NCBI GenBank assembly: GCA_964369465.1
Contig: CAYJEX010000014.1
Location: 1 to 44,860, forward strand
Length of the DNA stretch: 44,860 nt
Reading direction: 5' to 3'
From: CAYJHC01 sp964369465
GTDB lineage: Bacteria > Bacillota > Clostridia > Peptostreptococcales > Anaerovoracaceae
The notes beneath the pieces were generated by a model, which was not told the origin of the DNA, did not search any database, and was given only the letters and a program-made list of their open reading frames with translations. Position numbers and translations under genes: made by a program. Positions 9,094-16,800 of this stretch are shown here, piece after piece; the stretch's first letter is position 1; every line of letters starts with the position of its first letter.

Positions 9094-10122
9094 TCATCCT
9101 GTAACTTCGTCACATATAACTTCAACAGCAAAATCGCCATCTTTCACATCATCATTTGCTATATACATTATTTCTATTTGTGGATACTTTTCTTTAAAGT
9201 ATCTTTTGTTTTGCGCCTTATATCCTATCATCGAGGAAAACGATTTAGAAGAAGACGTTATCGACACTTTTTCTGCTCCAACATATTTTATCTTATCTTC
9301 TATTTTCTCTCTTGCTATTTTTCCCGCCACTAGTTGTCTAAATGAAGGATGATACATGCTTGTCATATCAGAATTTGTGTTTATATTATCTGTACTTTTC
9401 AAGCCCACTCTCAATATATATGTTTGAGATTTCTCAAATATCTTGTACATCTCTATTGTTGTATGAAGTAGTTTTTGAAAATCAAAAGGTGTATATTCGC
9501 CATTTTCGTACATTCTTGCTAATTCTGTATCTTCTAACACTAAAGTTGGATACAGTCTAGCGTATTCTGGCTTAAACGAAGATGCAATTTCAGCAGAAGT
9601 GATTGATTTTTCAGTTGTGTCTTTTGGTAGCCCAATCATAAGTTGAGTTCCAAGCTTGAAATCATTCTTTTTTATCAAATAGCACGCACTAATGCTATCT
9701 TCTTTTGTATGACCTCTTTTCGAATTCTCTAGCACCTCTTCATCAAACGATTGAATTCCAAGTTCTATAGTATCTACTCTCATTTCTTTTAAATATTTAA
9801 GTATTTCATCGTCAATATAATCAGGTCTTGTGGAAAGTCTGATTTCATCAATAAGGCCTCGATCCTTAAAACTTTTTGCTACTTCTAAGTACTTGATTTG
9901 CTCTTCTATAGAAATTCCTGTAAAACTTCCTCCAAAAAATCCTACTTCCTTATGAAGGTCTCTTCCCACATAGTATTTTAAATATCTTTCAATATGCTCC
10001 TTGATATGTGCTGGGGTAATTGCTTCTTGTTTTGCTGTTATTATCTTTTGATTACAAAAAACACAATCATTATCGCATCCTAGATGTGGTATGAAAATAG
10101 GAACAATTACATTCTTCTTCAT
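9094..10122 (-). CDS. Radical SAM protein, Elp3-like (no acetyltransferase domain)
   Basis: A 342-residue radical SAM enzyme. Cys16, Cys20 and Cys23 form the CxxxCxxC motif for the 4Fe-4S cluster in the run HLGCDNDCVFCNQ, followed by the SAM-binding GGSFTGI. The rest resembles the radical SAM half of Elp3-like proteins (COG1243-type) with a C-terminal extension. Elp3 relatives modify wobble uridines of tRNA, but the GNAT domain is missing, so the substrate is uncertain. The ATG lies one base after the aspS stop (TAGGATG) without a clear ribosome site, pointing to translational coupling with aspS. A tRNA-related role would fit that neighbour, but this is inference. Confidence 0.85.
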   Translation of the reverse strand: MKKNVIVPIFIPHLGCDNDCVFCNQKIITAKQEAITPAHIKEHIERYLKYYVGRDLHKEVGFFGGSFTGISIEEQIKYLEVAKSFKDRGLIDEIRLSTRPDYIDDEILKYLKEMRVDTIELGIQSFDEEVLENSKRGHTKEDSISACYLIKKNDFKLGTQLMIGLPKDTTEKSITSAEIASSFKPEYARLYPTLVLEDTELARMYENGEYTPFDFQKLLHTTIEMYKIFEKSQTYILRVGLKSTDNINTNSDMTSMYHPSFRQLVAGKIAREKIEDKIKYVGAEKVSITSSSKSFSSMIGYKAQNKRYFKEKYPQIEIMYIANDDVKDGDFAVEVICDEVTG

Positions 10123-10123
10123 C

Positions 10124-11866
10124 CTATCTGATTTTTATATGAGTTTCTCTAAGTTGCATTTCTGTCACCTCACTAGGTGCATTCAGCAACAAATCTTGTG
10201 CATTACTATTCATCGGGAAAACAACAACTTCTCTAATGCTTTCTGTCTCTGCAAGAAGCATAACGATTCTATCAAGTCCTGGAGCCATCCCTGCATGAGG
10301 CGGTGCCCCATAATGGAAAGCTTCATATAAAGCTGTGAACTCTCTCTCTATATCTTCTTGTTTATATCCTGCTATTTCAAAAGCTTTGAGCATTATTTGA
10401 GGATCATGGTTTCGAACTGCTCCTGAAGAAAGTTCCACTCCATTGCATACTATATCATATTGATATGCAAGCACATCAAGAGGATTCTTATTCTCTAGAG
10501 CATCCATTTCTCCTTGAGGCATAGAAAATGGATTATGAGTAAATTCAATTTTTCCATTATCTTCATTAATTCCATACATTGGGAAATCAACAATAAAGCA
10601 GAATTCAAATTTTGAAGTATCAATAATGTCTAATTTTTTTCCTAGTTCACTTCGGATTTGTCCTGCCAATTTATTTACATGTTTTGCTGTATCAGAAATG
10701 AAAAACAAAGTGTCATTCACTTTCAAATCAAGTATTTCAATTAATTCCTGCTGCTTATCTTCAGATAGGAATTTCACTATTGGCCCTTTTAGTTCCATAT
10801 TTTCAAGCACAGAAATATATCCAAGCCCTTTCATCCCTATTTCCATTGCATAAGCGAGCATCTTCTCAAAGAAAGATTTAGACATTGAAGCACAGTCTGG
10901 AGCAACTATACCTCTGACTATTTTTTTCTTAAATGGTGCAAAATCAACTTCTTCAAAAAACGTTGACAAATCTGTAATTAATAACGGATTTCTTAAATCA
11001 GGTTTATCCGTACCATATTTAAGCATACTATCAGCATAAGTAATTCTCCTAAATGGAGCTGAAGATACTTCTTTTGTCGAAAACGTTTTAAACGTATCAT
11101 AAAGAACTTTTTCTGCAACATCGAAAACATCTTCTTGAGTAGCAAACGACATTTCAAAATCCAGCTGATAAAATTCACCAGGAGATCTATCCGCCCTTGC
11201 ATCTTCATCTCTGAAACATGGTGCTATTTGGAAATACTTGTCAAATCCAGAAACCATAAGAAGCTGCTTGAATTGTTGTGGAGCTTGTGGAAGTGCATAG
11301 AACTTACCTTTATGTTTTCGACTTGGAACTAAATAGTCTCTAGCCCCTTCTGGAGAAGATGATGTTAATATTGGTGTTTGTATTTCTAAAAATCCTAATC
11401 CATCCATATATTTTCTAATATGACTAGTTATCTTTGATCTCAAAATCATATTAGATTGTACATCCTTATTTCTAAGGTCTAAATATCTGTATTTAAGCCT
11501 AACATCTTCTCTTGTATCTGTTGATGTGTGTATTTCAAATGGAAGTTGTCTTTGAACATGTGATAGTATTTTAATTTTGTCCACTTTAAGTTCTACTTCA
11601 CCTGTCTCGATTTTTTTATTAACTGTAGATTCGTCTCTTTCTCTTACAGTCCCCTCGACAGATATCACACTTTCTTTGGATACTCCTTTTTCTTTTTCTC
11701 CTTCATTCATTACTACTTGAGTTACTCCATAGTGGTCTCTAATATCAACAAACATTACGCCCCCGTGATCTCTAATTGTGTCAACCCATCCTGCAAGTTT
11801 TATAGTTTGTCCAACATTTTCTTTTCTGATTTCCGAACAATTGTGTGTTCTGTATTGATTTTGCAT
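10124..11866 (-). CDS. aspS: Aspartyl-tRNA synthetase
   Basis: AspRS of about 580 residues: N-terminal OB-fold anticodon-binding domain (1 to about 110), class II catalytic core with motif 2 (FRDEDARADRSPGEFYQ), the bacterial GAD insertion, and motif 3 (GMAPGLDRIVML). It charges tRNA-Asp in the cytoplasm. The ATG at 11866 follows AAGGAGGGG directly and begins MQNQYRTHNC, matching the family; an upstream in-frame extension runs through the T-box terminator and is not coding. His34 in RDHGG matches the histidine known from non-discriminating bacterial AspRS, while the second determinant position (RDEST) carries Ser rather than Gly or Lys. It may therefore also charge tRNA-Asn. Expression is controlled by the T-box leader. 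Confidence 0.96.
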   Translation of the reverse strand: MQNQYRTHNCSEIRKENVGQTIKLAGWVDTIRDHGGVMFVDIRDHYGVTQVVMNEGEKEKGVSKESVISVEGTVRERDESTVNKKIETGEVELKVDKIKILSHVQRQLPFEIHTSTDTREDVRLKYRYLDLRNKDVQSNMILRSKITSHIRKYMDGLGFLEIQTPILTSSSPEGARDYLVPSRKHKGKFYALPQAPQQFKQLLMVSGFDKYFQIAPCFRDEDARADRSPGEFYQLDFEMSFATQEDVFDVAEKVLYDTFKTFSTKEVSSAPFRRITYADSMLKYGTDKPDLRNPLLITDLSTFFEEVDFAPFKKKIVRGIVAPDCASMSKSFFEKMLAYAMEIGMKGLGYISVLENMELKGPIVKFLSEDKQQELIEILDLKVNDTLFFISDTAKHVNKLAGQIRSELGKKLDIIDTSKFEFCFIVDFPMYGINEDNGKIEFTHNPFSMPQGEMDALENKNPLDVLAYQYDIVCNGVELSSGAVRNHDPQIMLKAFEIAGYKQEDIEREFTALYEAFHYGAPPHAGMAPGLDRIVMLLAETESIREVVVFPMNSNAQDLLLNAPSEVTEMQLRETHIKIR

Positions 11867-11878
11867 TTTCCCCTCCTT

Positions 11879-12096
11879 AAAACAAAAGTCCCTCAAAATT
11901 ATATAATTTTGAGGGACGAGATTTCTTTTCTCGCGGTGCCACCCACATTGGTGCAAAAGCACCCACTTGATATTTTATTGTGCAAATGTATATTTCATAA
12001 CTAAAGGTGTTACTTTCCTACTACTAACATAATTAGAACTTTCAGCCACGATTCTAACTCTCTTATTAAGTTTTCCAAAAAGAAAAGGTCCTTTAA
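11879..12096 (-). ncRNA. T-box riboswitch leader of aspS
   Basis: On the minus strand the leader carries the T-box sequence TGGGTGGCACCGCG (about 11932-11945). Next come an antiterminator-side stem CGAGA/TCTCG and then the terminator. Stem I is closed by TAAAGG/CCTTTA (12090-12095 with 12002-12007) and has an AGAGAG motif and an apical hairpin TTAGAA/TTCTAA with a GTGG loop. A GGTGC-TTTT-GCACC stem III lies before the T-box. The UGGC base that reads the tRNA end would pair with discriminator G, as in tRNA-Asp and tRNA-Asn. In the presumed specifier loop I see TAACA, giving AAC (Asn; bases 12011-12009). No GAC or GAU occurs on that strand of stem I. Uncharged tRNA should permit read-through into aspS. 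Confidence 0.93.
11881..11917 (-). terminator. T-box regulated terminator
   Basis: A perfectly self-complementary 30-base segment (11888-11917) forms a long stem and is followed on the minus strand by TTTTGTTTT. It lies just before the aspS ribosome site and is the switchable terminator of the T-box leader. Confidence 0.92.
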
Positions 12097-12139
12097 TATT
12101 CATTTGAAATTACATGTTTGCGTTTTTAATTACCTAATA

Positions 12140-12168
12140 ACATTAGCACAAATATTTTCGTTTGTCAA
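12140..12168 (-). promoter_or_regulatory. Promoter of the aspS operon
   Basis: On the minus strand, TTGACA (12163-12168) and TAATGT (12140-12145) are separated by exactly 17 bp, with a TG extension before the -10. Transcription would start near 12133, about 40 nt before stem I of the T-box. Confidence 0.8.
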
Positions 12169-12289
12169 ATTCAAGAATTGTATTTTCTTTCCAGTTTACC
12201 TGTTTAAAAATATAGATAAATATGTTAAAATGATTTATGAAAATTGAATGTGTTTCCATTTTCATATACTGAAAAATCAAACATCGCTT

Positions 12290-12295
12290 TATAAT
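12290..12295 (+). promoter_or_regulatory. Possible -10 of the pilin-like gene
   Basis: TATAAT lies 33 bp before the start of the pilin-like gene. No convincing -35 is seen 16-18 bp upstream (ACTGAA is the nearest). The call rests on the -10 and its position. Confidence 0.35.
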
Positions 12296-12328
12296 GTTTA
12301 ACCAATACTTTGTTTGTGAGGTAATTAT

Positions 12329-12676
12329 ATGTATAGTAGATATTTTATGAAAACTGATTCCAAGAAAAAAAAGTTTTCTCTTATTGAACTGGGACTTGTT
12401 GTTGTAATAGTAGTAATTATTACTGCTATGATAGTTAATGCCGTTAGCAACTATTTTGAAGAAGCAAAACATGCCGCATGTACTTCGGCGCGAGGCTCTA
12501 TGCTTAGATTATACACTGTTGATATAATTCAAGATCCAACTCTCACTTTGCAAGAACATATAGACAAAAGCTATACTGAAGAATCTTGTCCTCTTGGTGG
12601 CAAATACATTGCAATAAATGGTGGTACTGCAATATTTTGTAATATATGTGACGTTGAGGAAGACGAAGCTGAATAA
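12329..12676 (+). CDS. Orphan type IV pilin-like (pseudopilin) protein
   Basis: A 115-residue protein with a short basic leader (KKKK), the prepilin-like motif FSLIEL with the conserved Glu at position +5, and a hydrophobic helix LGLVVVIVVIITAMIV. The soluble part has four cysteines (in AACTS, SCPLGG, FCNIC), and the CPLGGKYIAINGG stretch resembles the C-terminal region of ComGC/type II pseudopilins. The residue before the presumed cleavage site is Lys rather than the usual Gly, so processing by prepilin peptidase is uncertain. GTGAGGT at 12316-12321 supports the ATG at 12329. No pilus ATPase, platform protein or peptidase lies nearby, so it would have to work with a machine encoded elsewhere. 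It diverges from the aspS operon. Confidence 0.7.
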   Translation: MYSRYFMKTDSKKKKFSLIELGLVVVIVVIITAMIVNAVSNYFEEAKHAACTSARGSMLRLYTVDIIQDPTLTLQEHIDKSYTEESCPLGGKYIAINGGTAIFCNICDVEEDEAE

Positions 12677-12801
12677 GCGATTTAGACTTAATATAGAGGT
12701 TGTTTATATTAGCTTGCTAATATAAATTCGCTATCTGCCATTGCGAAGCAATCACAAACATCACAGCAATCAAATGTTGTAAATATTTTACGCAAAAAAT
12801 A

Positions 12802-12910
12802 AACAATCCCAAATTGCCGTCAGAAGAAAATTCACGCCCTATCTCTCGATAGGTGGGTGTCCCGTTGAAAGCTCTGACGTCCCTTCAAAGAGGGCTTGCC
12901 ATTTGCTGTT
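12802..12910. ncRNA. Unassigned structured element (candidate ncRNA or dispersed repeat)
   Basis: This stretch is clearly richer in G+C than its surroundings and folds as a three-way junction. An outer helix pairs CAAATTGC (12810-12817) with GCCATTTG (12898-12905), one mismatch. CGTCAGA (12818-12824) pairs with TCTGACG (12873-12879) and encloses the CCTATC-TCTC-GATAGG hairpin (12838-12853). A third stem is CCCTT-CAAA-GAGGG (12881-12894). The strand cannot be decided because the complement folds equally well. It does not match the consensus of 6S, SRP RNA, tmRNA or the common riboswitches as I know them. Confidence 0.4.
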
Positions 12911-12927
12911 CAAGTTCTGACTCCCTT

Positions 12928-12955
12928 AAAAAAAAATGTAGGTTGAATTTAACCT
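12928..12955 (-). terminator. Terminator downstream of yebC
   Basis: On the minus strand AGGTT-AAATTC-AACCT is followed three bases later by nine T. It lies about 195 bp past the yebC stop and is the best end point for the operon that finishes with yebC. Confidence 0.55.
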
Positions 12956-13149
12956 TCTTAACAAACAATCTAGGATATTTGCAAATTATATGTACTATGG
13001 TTTGCATTTTTGCTTTTTGTAGTATAATTATCTTACTTTTTAAATAGTATGTCAATACACTTATTCGCTATTATCAATTACAATCTTGCTATACCTTCAC
13101 CATATTGTTTTTTATTAATTTAACTTGGACATAATCATATATGAAGTTT

Positions 13150-13875
13150 CTACTCTGATAAATCTATCGTACAGTTATGATGAACTTTTTGAACATCATC
13201 ATCGTCTTCTAAAATGTTTATCATCTTTTTCAAGTTTTTTATGTCATGCTCTTCAGTTGGGGTTTGCTCCATTGATGGCACGTATTCAACATCTGCCTCT
13301 AATACATCATACCCTGCTTCTCTAATCGCATTTAATACTGGGTCGAAATCTTCAGGAGAAGTAATTATTTCAAAACTATCATCGTATGCTACAAAATCTT
13401 CCATTCCAGCTTCAAGTGCAATTTCCATAAGCGAGTCCTCTTCAACATCACTTGTTTTCTCAATAATAATCAATCCTTTTCTGTTAAACATGTACGAAAC
13501 ACAACCTGGCGTGCCTAAATTACCACCATATTTATCAAATGCATGTTTTATAGAAGAAGTCGTTCTATTCTTATTATCTGATAACGTCTCAACAATAACA
13601 GCAACTCCCGCCGCACCATATCCTTCAAAGCTACTTGATTCAAAATTTGCACCGTCAATTTCTCCCGCCCCTTTTTTTATCGCTTTGTTAATATTGTCAT
13701 TTGGCATATTTATAGCTTTCGCCTTGTCAACTGCATGTTTTAGTGCAGAGTTATATTCCATATCGCTTCCATTTTTTGCAGCAACAATAATAGCTCTTGT
13801 GTACTTCGTGAATATCGCAGCTCTCTTTGAATCTTGCGCCGCTTTTCTACCTGCAATTGTACCATGTCTTCCCAT
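13150..13875 (-). CDS. yebC: YebC/TACO1-family protein
   Basis: A 241-residue member of the YebC/TACO1 family, starting MGRHGTIAGRK, with the conserved KYTRAIIVAAKNG, MPNDNINKAIKKG and GYGAAGVAVIVETLSDN blocks. Family members have been described as DNA-binding regulators and, more recently, as ribosome-associated factors that ease translation of proline stretches; which applies here cannot be told. The ATG at 13875 is preceded by GAAGGAG at the right distance; an in-frame GTG at 13890 overlaps that site and is rejected. It lies 21 bp after the giant activase gene and is probably the last gene of the operon. Confidence 0.93.
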   Translation of the reverse strand: MGRHGTIAGRKAAQDSKRAAIFTKYTRAIIVAAKNGSDMEYNSALKHAVDKAKAINMPNDNINKAIKKGAGEIDGANFESSSFEGYGAAGVAVIVETLSDNKNRTTSSIKHAFDKYGGNLGTPGCVSYMFNRKGLIIIEKTSDVEEDSLMEIALEAGMEDFVAYDDSFEIITSPEDFDPVLNAIREAGYDVLEADVEYVPSMEQTPTEEHDIKNLKKMINILEDDDDVQKVHHNCTIDLSE

Positions 13876-13896
13876 ATCATTCTCCTTCACATTATA

Positions 13897-16800
13897 TTAT
13901 TCATCAATTTTTTTATCATTTAAATTTTTATGTGCCGTTGCCATCATTAGTTTTATTCTATTAAGCTGGTTAACTTCGCTAGCTCCAGGATCATAATCTA
14001 TCGCTACAACATTTGCTTTTGGGTTCCTTTTTCTAAGCGCCTTCATCATTCCTTTTCCTGTAATATGGTTTGGCAAACATGCAAAAGGTTGCAAACATGC
14101 AACGTTTTCTACGCCATGATCAATTAATTCTAACATTTCTCCAGTTAATAACCAACCTTCACCACATTGATTTCCAAGAGACACGAGTTCTTCTGCTTTA
14201 CTTGCAACATCTTGTATTCTTGCAGGAGGTTCAAATCTAACGCTTTTTGATAATGCTTTTTTCATAGGTTTTCTAAAATGCTCTAGCAATTTTATCATTG
14301 CCATATTAACTCTCATTGTAAATTTAGTTCCTGACAGATTTTGAAATTCAAATTTTTTGTTGTACATAACATACAAAAAGAAGTCTAACAAGTCAAGAAC
14401 TACTGCTTCTCCACCTTCATTTTCAATGATTTTCACAATATCATTATTAGCTATTGGATGATATTTCACTAGAATTTCACCTACAACACCTACTTTTGGT
14501 TTAATAACATCGTTTCTAAGAGGTAATTTGTCGAATTCATCTACTATCAATCTCAAAATAATGTTGTATTTTAGCATACTACCACCTGTAATGTTTCGCG
14601 CAGCTACTCTCGACCACTTTTTATACAATCTATCTGCTGATCCTTCTACAAGTTCATATGGTCTCGTCTTGTACAGTACCCTCATAAATAGATCCCCGTA
14701 CACAATTCCCATTAAAAGTCTTTTTATCAGCATTGGTTTAAGTTTAAATCCTGGATTGCTTTCTATTCCCGACATATTTATTGATATTACGGGAATATGT
14801 TCCATGTTTAAATCTTTAAGTGCTTTTCTCAAAAGCGCAATATAATTGCTAGCTCTACAACCACCACCTGTTTGTGTCATAAATATTGCCGTTTTATTCA
14901 AATCAACTTTACCACTTTTTAAGTAAGAAATAATCTGTCCCAGTGTAACAATCGTTGGATAACACGAATCATTATTTATGTATCTTAGCCCTTCTTCAAT
15001 AGCATGTGTATCAACATCAGGTAACAATTTGGCATTATATCCAAATTTTCTCATCGCATTTTCTACCATTGAAAAATGAATAGGAGACATTTGAGGCACT
15101 AAAATTGTGTAATCTTTTTTCATTTTTTTTGTAAAAACTTTTCTTTTATATGGAACTCTATTATCTTCACGCTTAATATTGTATTTTGTCCTTGCCTCAA
15201 TAGCAGATTTAAGTGACCTGATTCTAATTTTTGCCGCCCCTAAGTTGTTTCCTTCATCTATCTTCAATACGGTATATAATTTATTTTTAGCTTTTGTTAT
15301 TTCTTCTACTTGGTCTACTGTCACCGCATCCAAACCGCATCCAAATGAGTTGAGCTGTATCAACTCCACATCATCAGTAGTGCATACATATTCAGCAGCT
15401 CTATATAATCTTGTATGGTACATCCATTGATCCAAAACCCGAATAGGTCGTACTAGTTTTTCTATATTAGACACTGAATCTTCTGTTAGAACTACCATAT
15501 CGTGAGATGTTATTACTTGGTTTATCCCGTGATTTACTTCAGGGTCTAAGTGATATGGTCTACCTGCTAAAACAATGATTTTTTTACCGTTCTCCCTTGC
15601 AAACTTCAAAGTAGAGTCTCCATATTTTTTTATATCATCTTTAAACCTTTTATCAGCTTTTCTTGCAAAATTAACTGCATTTTCAACCTCCACAATTCCC
15701 ACACCATATGGCTTTAAAAATTTATGAAGTTCCTTTGTCAATCTTGCTGTATTATCATACGGCAAAAAAGGATTTGTAAATCTTACTCCTTCTTCTTTGA
15801 AAATGTCATCCATGTTTTTTGCAATTACTTCAGGGTATGTCGCAACTACAGGGCAATTAAAATGGTTATTCGCTCTAGGATCTTCTTCTATTTCATGATT
15901 AATACAAGGGTAAAATATCCATTTTACACCATTATCTACTAACCATTGAATATGTCCATGCACAAGTTTTGCTGGATAACATGCAGTATCTGAAGAAATC
16001 GTTGACATTCCTTTTTCATAAATCTCCTTTGTAGAAGGAGGAGATAATACAACTCTATATCCTAACTGGCTAAAAAACTTAAACCAAAACGGATAATTCT
16101 CATACATATTTAATACTCTAGGTATTCCAACTGTTCCTCTCTTAGATCTATCTTCTGAGAGAGGTGTGAAATTAAATGTTCTCTCTACCTTATATTCAAA
16201 CATATCAGGTAGCTTGTTCTTTTTAATAGATTTTCCAGCTCCTTTTTCACATCTATTTCCCGTGACAAATTTTTCATTATTATTAAACGTACTAATAGTT
16301 AATAGGCATTTGTTCTCACATTTTTCACATCTTGCGTGATTATTATTTATTGAGAACTCTTTTAAATCATCCATATCATATATAGATGACTCTGTCCCAC
16401 TTACATAGTTTTGCTTTGCCAAAAGAGCAGCTCCATACGCACCCATTATTCCAGCCACGTCTGGTCTAACTACTTCTCTTCCTATAACATTTTCAATGCA
16501 TCTAAGCACTGCTTCATTTAAAAATGTTCCTCCTTGCACCACTATTTTTTCTCCGGCCTCTTCAGGATTTCTAAGCTTTATAACTTTGTACAAGGCATTT
16601 TTTATTACAGAATATGAAAGGCCTGCTGATATATCCCCTATTGTTGCACCTTCCTTTTGTGCTTGCTTAACTTTTGAGTTCATAAATACAGTGCATCTAG
16701 TTCCCAAATCTACTGGTGATTTGGCAAATAAGGCTTCTTTAGAAAATGTAACAGTATCCATGTTTACAGATTTTGCATAAGTTTCTAAAAACGAACCACA

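Larger units (their letters stand above)
12677..13149. other. 473-bp intergenic region between convergent genes
   Basis: No gene is seen here. From left to right it holds an 11-bp inverted repeat (12703-12713 with 12716-12726, no T run), an ATTGC-GAA-GCAAT hairpin (12740-12752), a GC-richer foldable block (12808-12910), a minus-strand terminator (12928-12955) and a plus-strand promoter-like sequence (13001-13028). A 64-codon open frame at 12853-13047 overlaps the stems and is not supported as coding. Confidence 0.6.

Noticed and set aside
11867..11962. N-terminal extension of AspRS
   Set aside because: The bases form the T-box terminator and the ribosome site; AspRS proteins begin at the chosen ATG.
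12703..12726. Terminator for the pilin-like gene
   Set aside because: The 11-bp inverted repeat is perfect but has a two-base loop and no T run, so it was kept only as an inverted repeat.
12802..12910. Cyclic di-GMP riboswitch, 6S RNA, SRP RNA, tmRNA or cobalamin riboswitch
   Set aside because: The conserved cores I know for these families (for example GCAAACC and GGACGCAAAGCC of the c-di-GMP-I class) are absent on either strand.
12853..13047. 64-codon plus-strand open frame
   Set aside because: It starts inside a hairpin of the structured element, runs through the terminator A/T tract, has no ribosome site and no protein-like composition.
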